Origin: Gemmobacter sp.
GTDB lineage: Bacteria; Pseudomonadota; Alphaproteobacteria; Rhodobacterales; Rhodobacteraceae
NCBI GenBank assembly: GCA_030656535.1
Contig: JAUSPL010000142.1
Coordinates: forward strand, 1 to 6,338
Direction of reading: 5' to 3'
Length of the DNA stretch: 6,338 nucleotides
In this document: one piece after another, positions 1 through 5,150 of the stretch
How the letters are laid out: each line of letters opens with the position of its first letter
Numbering within the stretch: position 1 is the first letter of the stretch
Program-made: the position numbers and the translations under genes
Notes under the pieces: model-generated
Told to the model about the DNA's origin: nothing
Databases searched by the model: none
The model's input: the letters and a program-made list of their open reading frames with translations, nothing else

Positions 1-47
1 TCATCGAACGTCTCTGGCGGTCCCTGAAGTATGAATGCGTCTAGCTG
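1..47 (+). mobile_element. IS3-family transposase scrap (OrfB C-terminal fragment)
   Basis: In the frame starting at base 3 the sequence reads IERLWRSLKYECV and then a TAG at 42-44. This matches the conserved C-terminal stretch of IS3-family OrfB (DDE) transposases, usually ERLWRSLKYE followed by VYL, so TAG may be a mutated Tyr codon. Only about 14 residues are in the window; the rest of the gene lies to the left, if it exists. Homology changes at about base 45, where AraC-type sequence starts in the same frame, so this is a recombination or deletion junction. The fragment is too short to name the element. Confidence 0.6.
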
Positions 48-407
48 CCGCATTGGCGGTTGAACAAGGTCAAAGACTTTGCCGACAAGAACATGGAGGA
101 CTACATTGGCCTGCGAGAACTCGACGATGCCGACGGTCTCAGCCACCGCCACTTCGCCCGGTGTTTCTTCCAGATGATCGGCGCAACCCGTTATCGCTGG
201 TTGTTGGAGCGTCGGCTTGATCGGGCATAAGGTCTGTTGGGCAGCACCGATGACTCGCTCAGCGATATTGCCGCAGCCTGCGGATTTTCCAGCCAAAGCC
301 ATCTGACGACGCTGCTACGCAGACATGTTGGCATGACGCCCTCGTCCTGGCGCAAGAAGTTCCGCCGCCACGCATACAACGGGCGTTGGTGCGTAACTCA
401 CGCCTGA
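45..407 (+). pseudogene. AraC-family regulator, 3' half with in-frame stop
   Basis: The frame from LPHWRLNKVKDF to the TGA at 405-407 encodes the C-terminal DNA-binding domain of an AraC/XylS regulator. The first helix-turn-helix is visible around LRELDDADGLSHRHFAR, the linker around YRWLLERRLDRA, and the second helix-turn-helix around LSDIAAACGFSSQSH, followed by the family signature RRHVGMTPSSWRKKF. A TAA at 228-230 interrupts the linker where the family normally has a Lys codon, so one substitution (AAA to TAA) would explain it. The N-terminal ligand-binding part is missing: sequence upstream of about 45 is IS3-type. The last residues after about 380 are read through what looks like the end of an IS5-type element. 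The gene is dead on three counts (5' loss, nonsense codon, 3' replacement). The family call is secure; target genes cannot be inferred. Confidence 0.85.
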
Positions 408-811
408 AGCATGATAGCCCCTTTCCCCGTCATCAACAGGCCACGCGAACGATCTAGGCCGTTCCGAGGGCCGAGAATCGGTTCATCAATGCGATGCGGA
501 TCTGGACTTCGGCGGTCTGGCGGTCTGGGTCACTTGCCGCGATGCGTTCTCCGAAGGCTTTCATGCAGCGCATCTTCGCCTCGATCCGGCTTCGGACATG
601 GTATCCGGTCCAGCGCTTCCAGAACGCCCGGCCGGAGCGCCGGGTGGCGCGCAGGGTTTCGTTCCGAGCGACTGCGGCCGGGCAGTCCTCTTTCCAGGGT
701 CGCCCGTTCTTGCGGATCGGGATGATCGGAGCGGCCTGCCGGTCGATCCCTCTCGTGAATGTAGACATGCACTGCCGGGCAGTGGATGGCGGTGTGACAG
801 CGGCGGGTGCC
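380..811 (-). mobile_element. Truncated IS5-family (IS903-like) insertion element
   Basis: A minus-strand IS5-type transposase C-terminus (433-808) is followed by a short tail ending near 380. The sequence at 380-398, gggcgttggtgcgtaactc on the plus strand, resembles the terminal inverted repeats of the IS903 group (GG, a T-rich core, then GCATAAATC-like), and AraC homology stops at the same place, so I take it as one IS end. No matching inverted copy is visible on the other side: transposase homology stops at about 811, where a phage gene fragment begins. About half of a normal element of roughly 1 kb is left. The end assignment is inferred from resemblance and from the homology break. Confidence 0.6.
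433..808 (-). pseudogene. IS5-family transposase, C-terminal part, disrupted
   Basis: Reading on the minus strand, TRRCHTAI (808-785) in one frame continues after about 37 bp in another frame as IDRQAAPIIPIRKNG and then RPWKED (from 747). It runs on through FWKRWTGYHVRSRIEAKMR, which contains the late catalytic Glu region (Y-x2-R-x3-E-x6) of DDE transposases, to CMKAFGERI and MNRFSALGTA. A TAG at 454-456 replaces what is usually a Glu codon; beyond it the frame still reads IVRVAC before TGA at 433-435, fitting the normal family C-terminus. The N-terminal half with the first two catalytic Asp residues is missing. The frame-changing insert, the nonsense codon and the missing N-terminus make it non-functional. 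The family is recognised from these motifs; the exact IS name is not known to me. Confidence 0.8.
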
Positions 812-813
812 TT

Positions 814-961
814 CGGCTCGCCCGGCTGGCCATCGCGCAGGACGATCAGCCCTGTCGCCGGCATCCGCTCGGGCAAGCACCTTATCGCGCAGACCAAGGG
901 CGGTAAGCGCCTTCAGCCGCCCTCGCAGCGCGGCAAGCACGGCTTCGCAAATGGTGGGCAT
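814..961 (-). pseudogene. Phage 'acyl-CoA transferase'-type structural gene, 5' fragment
   Basis: The ATG at 961 opens MPTICEAVLAALRGRLKAL and continues to DKVL (ending 875). One extra base (874) then shifts the frame, and the next frame carries on with PERMPATGLIVLRDGQPGEP (873-814). Together these resemble the N-terminus of a small protein found in tail-assembly clusters of alphaproteobacterial prophages, often labelled 'acyl-CoA transferase' although it is probably a tail-completion type protein. In those proteins the text after PGEP normally continues with a beta-rich segment; here homology changes to IS5 transposase within a few bases, so the element truncated the gene. The name is from memory of the family and is the weakest of the three phage calls; the frameshift reconstruction is seen directly. 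Confidence 0.5.
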
Positions 962-1071
962 TTTGCTTGCGCCGATTTCCGGCTTGGCTTGGGACTGCTT
1001 CCCCGGTGGCCTTTCCGGTCCCGAGAAGGTACAACACCCAAACTTCTCAATCCCAGGACATGTAAAGCCAA

Positions 1072-2073
1072 TTGACTGACATTGAATCAGATGAACCCGA
1101 GTGGGGGCACGACGAACTCAGGCGCGCCATCGATGCAGCGGGCGTGTCTCTTTGGTCGTGGAACGTCGACACCGATCAGTTGGTTATGGACAGACGCGGC
1201 TTTGATCTTTGGGATGTACCTCAGGGGCGGGCCGTAAAGTTCGAGGAGCTTTCCGAGAAGATTCACCCGGCTGATCGCGACCGGGTGAGGGCCGCATTCA
1301 CCGCAACGCGGGCGCTGTCCGGGCCATATGAGATCGACTTCCGCACGCTGCTGGGAGCCGAGGTCAGGTGGATTTCGGCCCGGGGCCAGGGCGACGACGC
1401 GGGCATCCGCAAGCGCAAGATGACTGGCATTTTTCTGGACATCACCGGGCGCAAGCAAGCGGAAGAGGGTCACGAGCTGATGGCGGGAGAGATGAGCCAT
1501 CGGGTAAAGAACCTGCTGGCGATTGCTTCTGGCCTCACGAGGCTGACCTCACGATCCGCGACGTCGGCTGCGGACATGGCGAAACAGCTCATAAATCGCC
1601 TGACAGCGCTGGACCGCGCACATGATCTTGTCCGCCCGCTCCCTGGCAGCCACGGAAAGACGGCCCTGCTTGGCGATATCTTTACTGTTTTGCTGGCCCC
1701 CTATGACGACGATGGCGCGTTCACGGGGCGGATTCGCGTCGCGGTCCCACGCATGGGGGTGGGAACGAACACGGCGACGACGCTGGCGCTCGTCGTGCAC
1801 GAGCTCGCGACCAACGCTGTCAAATACGGTGCGCTTTCGGTGAAAGACGGCACGCTCGATATTACGGGCAGCATGGAAGATGAGAACGTCCGGATCGTCT
1901 GGACGGAACAGGGTGGCCCCGAGGTCGGGGCGCCGGCAGAACTCAGTGGCTACGGAAGTCGTCTCGTAAGGCGCGCTTTGGAAGACCAGCTCAGGGGGGC
2001 GGTCAGCTACGAGTGGTTGAAAAGCGGCGCGCTTGTGACAATGATCCTCAGCGGGGATCGGATGGCAGATTGA
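1072..2073 (+). CDS. PAS domain HWE-family sensor histidine kinase
   Basis: This 333-residue protein is predicted to autophosphorylate on His and pass phosphate to a response regulator. No transmembrane segment is evident, so it should be cytosolic. Residues about 15-127 form a PAS fold (LRRAIDAAGVSLWSWNV at the start, MTGIFLDITGRKQAE at the end). The phospho-acceptor is His143 in MSHRVKNLLA. The ATP-binding part shows the HWE hallmarks: His243-Glu244 and Asn248 in VVHELATNAVKYGALS, WTE at 277-279, and the glycine-rich GYGSRLVRRAL near 293. The start is TTG (1072): a stop at 1063-1065 lies just upstream, and the next in-frame ATG falls inside the PAS fold. Ribosome binding is weak (AGGA at 1055-1058). 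No response regulator lies beside it, so it is an orphan. It sits on the strand opposite to flanking phage remnants. In alphaproteobacteria many HWE kinases feed the general stress pathway (PhyR) or light and redox responses; its own signal is unknown. Confidence 0.93.
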   Translation: MTDIESDEPEWGHDELRRAIDAAGVSLWSWNVDTDQLVMDRRGFDLWDVPQGRAVKFEELSEKIHPADRDRVRAAFTATRALSGPYEIDFRTLLGAEVRWISARGQGDDAGIRKRKMTGIFLDITGRKQAEEGHELMAGEMSHRVKNLLAIASGLTRLTSRSATSAADMAKQLINRLTALDRAHDLVRPLPGSHGKTALLGDIFTVLLAPYDDDGAFTGRIRVAVPRMGVGTNTATTLALVVHELATNAVKYGALSVKDGTLDITGSMEDENVRIVWTEQGGPEVGAPAELSGYGSRLVRRALEDQLRGAVSYEWLKSGALVTMILSGDRMAD

Positions 2074-2086
2074 CGCGTTGAGGCAG

Positions 2087-2103
2087 GACCGGGTGGGCCG
2101 GTC
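2087..2103 (+). terminator. Stem-loop 3' of the histidine kinase, possible weak terminator
   Basis: GACCGG at 2087-2092 pairs perfectly with CCGGTC at 2098-2103 across a 5-base loop, 14 bases after the kinase stop. No T-tract follows, so intrinsic termination would be weak. It could also act as a transcript end-stabilising hairpin between the convergent kinase gene and DUF6441 remnant. Confidence 0.35.
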
Positions 2104-2177
2104 GATCACGGACTGACGAATTGGTCCGGATCAAAGGTCAGATCTTGACTCAAATCGTGCGCGCACATGGAGCCCCG

Positions 2178-2789
2178 TCAAAGCGCGTCCTGCGTCCAGT
2201 TCGCCACAATCAACTTCGGGACGCAATCCACAGCTTGTTCGGCATAACGAGCCAAATCCAGCCTTTTGCGCAACCGCACCTGCGGCACCAGCAGCAAGTT
2301 CGGCATGGTTGCCTTCCCGCATCGGCCTTTGACCGGGACGCCACCTCCCGACGCTTCGATCTCAACCGCTCCCCACCATCAGGCCCGGCGCGCAGCGCGG
2401 TTTATGAACCGCAGACACAGGCCTGTGCGACCTTATCTTTCGCCGGGGGCGATGCGGCCGCCCTTGAAGCTTTTCCCCGCGACCGGGGTGGGGATCGCAG
2501 CCAAGACCCACCCCTTGACCGGATCAGCGGCCTTGTGTCATGCGCACCGACGATCACCGGGGCGTTGAACCAGACGAGCGCTGCCGCATTCAGGCTATTG
2601 CCGGATTTCGGGAAGCTGGCGAAGGCGAATGGAGTTGCCAAGGCAGGTGCCGGTGATCTGGCCACGCCAGGCTGATTTCAGGAAAGTGCACGCCTCGCAA
2701 ATGGCGGCGGACACCGCCTTTTCGCCCACGCGGATTTCGGTCTGCATCAATGAGACGCGGTCGGGGTTCCTGTAGAGTTCAGGTCTCAC
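2178..2789 (-). pseudogene. DUF6441-like phage protein, multiply disrupted
   Basis: Three minus-strand frames read in succession rebuild one protein. The first frame (from GTG 2789, with GGGAAG upstream) gives VRPELYRNPDRVSLMQTEI, then KAVSAAICEACTFLKSAWRG and QITGTCLGNSIRLR. Near 2615 the frame changes to FPKSGNSLNAAALVWFNAP followed by VIVGAHDTRPLIRSRGGSWL. Near 2487 one missing base changes it again to IPTPVAGKSFKGGRIAPGE, and the C-terminus is PNLLLVPQVRLRKRLDLA followed by VPKLIVANW, ending at TGA 2178-2180. Two stops lie inside the third frame (TAA 2433-2435, TGA 2379-2381). The text matches what I know of DUF6441, an uncharacterised family of tailed-phage structural clusters, over roughly its normal 200-residue length. 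It cannot make a full protein. A GTG at 2793-2795 is an alternative start. Confidence 0.7.
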
Positions 2790-2918
2790 GGACACTTCCC
2801 GAAGGCGAGTGGCTGCCTCCAGGGATCGAGGCCACGGACGCTGAGTCGCTATCCATGCGGTCAATTGTGTGCGATACGCGAGAATCGTAATATCTTGCGG
2901 CGATAAGATGTCCCGCAG

Positions 2919-2946
2919 TTGAACACAACACTGATCGTTTGTTAAC
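2919..2946 (+). promoter_or_regulatory. Candidate promoter of the small membrane protein gene
   Basis: The 250-bp gap before the gene at 3052 is more AT-rich than its surroundings and holds no gene I can support. TTGAAC (2919-2924) and GTTAAC (2941-2946) are 16 bp apart and could serve a housekeeping sigma factor weakly. The same bases contain TGAAC followed 16 bp later by GTT, close to the alphaproteobacterial general-stress EcfG pattern (GGAAC, 16-17 bp, CGTT) but not a full match. A small inverted repeat, ATCTT/AAGAT, lies at about 2892-2909 just upstream. All of this is suggestion from motif resemblance. Confidence 0.3.
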
Positions 2947-3036
2947 CACTGCCAGATCCAAAGGGATGCGGTCGCACGGTGCGCCCCCTCTGCGGCGCGT
3001 GAACTCCGAGCGTTCTGTAGAAGCTCACGTCTAAAT

Positions 3037-3044
3037 GGGAAGGA
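3037..3044 (+). promoter_or_regulatory. Strong ribosome binding site
   Basis: GGGAAGGA ends 7 bases before the ATG at 3052 and fixes the start of the small membrane protein. It is the best Shine-Dalgarno sequence in the middle block. Confidence 0.75.
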
Positions 3045-3051
3045 CCCAAAA

Positions 3052-3306
3052 ATGGCTCTCGAAAGTCTGTTCGTTATTCTTCTTGTTGGTGCCGTTGCTG
3101 GCTGGCTCGCTGGGTTGATTGTCAAGGGCTATGGATATGGCCTGCTTGGCAATATCGTCGTCGGCATCGTCGGCGCCTTTGTCGCTGGCCTAATCCTGCC
3201 CCGCCTTGGTCTGAGCATCGGAAGTGGGATTGCTGGTGCCATCATCCACGCCACAATCGGGGCCGTGATCCTGCTCTTCCTGATCCGTCTGATCAAGCGC
3301 GCCTGA
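3052..3306 (+). CDS. GlsB/YeaQ/YmgE-family small membrane protein
   Basis: This 84-residue hydrophobic protein belongs to the transglycosylase-associated/GlsB family of stress-induced inner-membrane proteins; the molecular role is not established for the family. Three membrane segments are visible at about residues 4-24, 28-49 and 58-80, rich in Gly and Ala. Family signatures include the early GAVAGWLAGLIVKG stretch, LLGNIVVGIVGAFVAG in the middle, and a closing IGAVILLFLIRLIKRA. Length is normal for the family and the frame is intact. The start is set by a strong ribosome binding site. It sits alone, opposite in strand to the phage remnants on both sides, with 29 bp between its stop and the alternative end of the head-tail joining remnant and about 260 bp of upstream sequence that probably holds its own promoter. 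In E. coli the relatives are under stationary-phase or envelope-stress control; the candidate stress-like promoter here agrees with that but is unproven. Confidence 0.92.
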   Translation: MALESLFVILLVGAVAGWLAGLIVKGYGYGLLGNIVVGIVGAFVAGLILPRLGLSIGSGIAGAIIHATIGAVILLFLIRLIKRA

Positions 3307-3672
3307 TCCCGCCCGCGTTCGAAGGGCTGCCGGGCTCACTGAGTGCCAAGCCCCGCGACCGGAGCGCCTGCATCGTTCAGGTCGCGGGCCCAGCGCCCAG
3401 AGCAGGCGTTCCCGGTCGCGGGTGGGCTCGCCCTGAAGGGTGAAGCTTTCGGCCCCGATCACGATCAGATCGCCGGTGCGGGGATCGGAGAGATCGGACC
3501 GGCAGATGTCCACGACACCCGTGTCGCTGACGGTGCGCGCGGGCCCGAATTCGGTGATGCGATCCGGGGCGCGAAGGATGGCGCGGATCGGGCGTTCCCC
3601 GGATGTGGTGGCAGATATCCAGACAGGCGCCGCCGCCATCGACGGATTGGCTTGGATGCTGAGTGCGATCAT
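3190..3672 (-). CDS. Phage head-tail joining-like protein, 3' end doubtful
   Basis: The conserved part is residues 1-100 (3672-3376), with RAILRAPDRITEFG, TVSDTGVVDICRSDL, DPRTGDLIVIGAESFTLQG and EPTRDRERLLWAL. This resembles small head-tail joining (connector) proteins of tailed phages, which bridge the portal and tail and end shortly after the VWTL-like motif at about 100-110 residues. Here the open frame continues to 3190, antisense to the membrane protein gene by 117 bp, so the real end was probably lost. If a base is missing near 3385, another frame reads WARDLNDAGAPVAGLG and stops at 3336-3338, before the neighbouring gene. The first codon of the longest frame is TTG (3675); I use the adjacent ATG at 3672. 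No good ribosome binding site is seen. It is either a recently damaged gene or one with an altered C-terminus; the family call is moderately sure. Confidence 0.5.
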   Translation of the reverse strand: MIALSIQANPSMAAAPVWISATTSGERPIRAILRAPDRITEFGPARTVSDTGVVDICRSDLSDPRTGDLIVIGAESFTLQGEPTRDRERLLWALGPRPERCRRSGRGAWHSVSPAALRTRAGSGALDQTDQEEQDHGPDCGVDDGTSNPTSDAQTKAGQD

Positions 3673-3845
3673 CAAATCTCAGAAGGTTTCAATCGCAGAG
3701 GCTTGGTCGACGCGTGGGACGACAGTGTCGATTACGTCAACCCTCTGGTCTTCCTGCGCAGGATTACTGGCTACATCAACCAAATGCGGGATGCTCCTCA
3801 ATCATCTTCAGATGCAGCACATCCTCGGGTTTTGTGGCTTCGCAC
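3673..3845. other. Unassigned spacer between prophage remnant and IS5 remnant
   Basis: No recognised gene. On the minus strand a 34-codon open stretch (VDVASNPAQEDQRVDVIDT and onward, ending just before the head-tail joining gene) has a protein-like composition, and another frame carries EDVLHLKMIEEHPAFG. They could be scraps of one more gene, but I do not recognise a family. Confidence 0.3.
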
Positions 3846-4015
3846 AGGGTCTGTTGACGTTCACCGCAGGCGAATGAAGGTCGCCGCGAGGAGATGAAGA
3901 CGGAGAAGCTTTCGTCGGTCTTGCAGCAGCGCATGGCGATGCATCTGTGTTCCTTGAATTTCCCGAAGAAGTTCTCGATCAGGTGCCGCCATTTGCAGGT
4001 GTCGCGGTCTAAGTC
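3846..4015 (-). pseudogene. IS5-family transposase remnant (C-terminus)
   Basis: The minus-strand frame from 4015 reads DRDTCKWRHLIENFFGKFKE and then HRCIAMRCCKTDESFSVFI (to 3893). This is the C-terminal DDE region of IS5-type transposases (RHLIENFF includes the catalytic Glu, followed by the KTD signature). A frameshift follows, and the adjacent frame gives LLAATFIRLR and TGA at 3861-3863, the usual family ending. The bases just beyond, cagggtctgttgacgttca at about 3845-3863, look like an IS end with a typical GGGTCTGTTGAC start. The N-terminal two thirds is absent; upstream frames (to about 4110) may hold scrambled pieces. It is a different subgroup from the element at 380-811. It has no function now. 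Confidence 0.7.
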
Positions 4016-4417
4016 GGCCAGAAAGCGGCGGCCGGAATGAGGACAGGGCGACCCTATCCTGACGATGCTTATCCCCCACAAGCCCGACAGAACGCTCTGG
4101 CACCCCCATCTACGCATCCGGGCCGAGATCACGCGGTTGGAACTGGCGATGATGATGGCGCTCAGTGATCGAGTGTTGAACACGGGAGGCGGACCCGGAG
4201 TACGCGCGAAAGGTGAAATTGAAGTAGCGAGGGCAATCCCGGGCAAAGAGATCACGGGGATATCTGAGGGTGCCCAGAGCTTTTCGCAAGGCTCGCATCA
4301 GGCTGCAGGTGCCATAACCTGATCGATATGGCAGTCGTTCTCCGCACTTCAATCAGCCAGTAGCGGGGTGTGACCGCGACGGCCGTGATTGACTGGTTCG
4401 GGGACTGGACACGTCGC
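4016..4417. other. About 400 bp without a recognisable gene
   Basis: Open frames on both strands here (for example plus 4065-4322 and minus 4110-4352) match nothing I know, overlap each other and lack convincing ribosome binding sites. The left 100 bp may be scrambled IS5 sequence. The right end includes the 3' flank of the GntR gene; a direct repeat GACTGG occurs at 4391-4396 and 4403-4408 but no T-tailed hairpin is seen. I treat it as decayed DNA. Confidence 0.4.
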
Positions 4418-5065
4418 CTAAGAAATAAGAATGTGGAATGACCGAGTGACATCGGCTTCGAGGGCGGCCTGGGCCCTTGCCGTGTCACCTGTGCGCAGGG
4501 CAGCGACGATCTCGTGGTGATGCACGTGCTCTTCGATCAGGCTCGCAGCGGGGCGGTTGATAATCAGGTTGAGATACGCCCCGTACTGAAGCCACAGCGC
4601 TTCAATCATCGGCATCAACACGGCGGATGCGCTGAAGCTGTAGAGTTTATGGTGGAATTCGTGGTTGGCGATAAGGTCCGGCAGGGTTTCCGGGCCGGAC
4701 TTGGGGCGTAACAGGATCGCTTCCAGCGCGTCGATATCCGCGGGTGTCATCCGGCTTATCGCCTGATCCAGCACCAGACGCTCCAACGCCAGACGCGCGG
4801 CCTTGAGATCGGCAGCACGCCGCGCATCGAAGGGCGGTACCATCAAGGTGCGCGACGGTGTGTCCACCAGCGCGCCCTCTGCCACCAGTCTGCGCACAGC
4901 CTCGCGCACTGGGGTCATCGAGACTCCCAGTTGATCGGACAGTGTGCGCAAACTGAGCACATCGCCGGGCGCAAAGTCACCTCGGGTAAAAGCATCTCTC
5001 AGCGCGAAATACACGTTTTCGCGCAGTTTCAGCGGATCGAGGCGGGCGATGATTGGAGTGCTCAT
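4418..5065 (-). CDS. GntR-family transcriptional regulator, FCD (FadR) subfamily
   Basis: This 215-residue DNA-binding repressor or activator has an N-terminal winged helix at about residues 10-78. The typical GntR elements are LRENVYFALRDAFTRGDF, then LSLRTLSDQLGVSMTPVREA with the recognition helix, then LVAEGALVDTPSRTLMV. The C-terminal all-helical FCD ligand domain follows (about 85-210), with the metal/ligand His-containing stretches NHEFHHKLY near 134-142 and EEHVHHHEIVAAL near 178-190. I start at ATG 5065, preceded by AAGG at 7 bases; a longer frame from GTG 5110 would place coding sequence over the AT-rich operator. It is divergent from the TIGR04076 and aldo/keto reductase genes, with an 85-bp spacer holding overlapping inverted repeats, so it very likely controls them and itself. 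FCD regulators usually sense small carboxylic acids or sugar acids; the effector here is unknown. Confidence 0.92.
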   Translation of the reverse strand: MSTPIIARLDPLKLRENVYFALRDAFTRGDFAPGDVLSLRTLSDQLGVSMTPVREAVRRLVAEGALVDTPSRTLMVPPFDARRAADLKAARLALERLVLDQAISRMTPADIDALEAILLRPKSGPETLPDLIANHEFHHKLYSFSASAVLMPMIEALWLQYGAYLNLIINRPAASLIEEHVHHHEIVAALRTGDTARAQAALEADVTRSFHILIS

Positions 5066-5073
5066 GTTCAGCC

Positions 5074-5103
5074 TTGACAGGTCCAAAATATATCGTTGAT
5101 AAA
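5074..5103 (+). promoter_or_regulatory. Candidate sigma-70 promoter for the reductase operon
   Basis: A perfect TTGACA at 5074-5079 is followed after 18 bp by GATAAA (5098-5103), a four-of-six match to the -10 box. Transcription would begin near 5110, about 40 bases before the ATG at 5151. The -10 box lies inside the inverted repeats thought to bind the GntR protein. Confidence 0.55.
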
Positions 5104-5109
5104 ATATCA
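5091..5109. promoter_or_regulatory. Putative GntR operator: overlapping inverted repeats
   Basis: TATC-GTT-GATA (5091-5101) and TGATA-AAA-TATCA (5097-5109) are two perfect overlapping inverted repeats, with another TATCAC half-site at 5112-5117. GntR/FCD regulators bind short palindromes in their own divergent spacers, and these repeats cover both candidate -10 boxes, which fits repression by promoter occlusion. Binding is inferred. Confidence 0.5.
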
Positions 5110-5132
5110 CATATCACAGCTGACTCGGTCAA
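5104..5132 (-). promoter_or_regulatory. Candidate promoter of the GntR gene
   Basis: On the minus strand TTGACC (5132-5127) is followed after 17 bp by TGATAT (5109-5104), a weak -10 box that abuts the plus-strand -10 box back to back. Both are inside or beside the inverted repeats. Confidence 0.35.
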
Positions 5133-5150
5133 GCACGGAAAGGCACAAAG

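Larger units (their letters stand above)
814..3672 (-). mobile_element. Degraded prophage structural gene block
   Basis: Three minus-strand gene remnants resembling phage structural genes occur in the order head-tail joining, DUF6441, 'acyl-CoA transferase' (3672 to 814). That is the order I know from lambda-like (GpA-terminase) prophages of Rhodobacteraceae, where these genes are close together. Here they are separated by two intact plus-strand genes at 1072-2073 and 3052-3306. At least two of the three are broken by frameshifts or stops. No capsid, terminase, integrase or attachment site is in the window, so the extent of the prophage is unknown. The left side is cut by an IS5-type element. 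Confidence 0.55.

Noticed and set aside
494..1075. Plus-strand open frame of 193 codons
   Set aside because: It is the antisense of the IS5 transposase remnant and of the phage gene fragment; its composition is Arg-rich shadow text with no family match.
1549..2109. Minus-strand open frame of 186 codons
   Set aside because: It is antisense to the kinase catalytic domain and shows no motifs of its own.
2121..2675. Plus-strand open frame of 184 codons
   Set aside because: It lies antisense to the DUF6441 remnant, has no recognisable motif, and its length is explained by the high GC content.
2595..3125. Single minus-strand gene of 176 codons
   Set aside because: Only its last third resembles DUF6441; the upstream part overlaps the start of the GlsB gene and its promoter and has no family features.
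4391..4408. GACTGG direct repeat as attachment site or terminator
   Set aside because: A 6-base repeat is expected by chance and no inverted structure, tRNA gene or integrase is near.
5066..5110. N-terminal extension of the GntR protein from GTG 5110
   Set aside because: It would put coding sequence over the AT-rich promoter/operator, starts with GTG, and the ATG at 5065 has a good ribosome binding site and the usual family N-terminus length.
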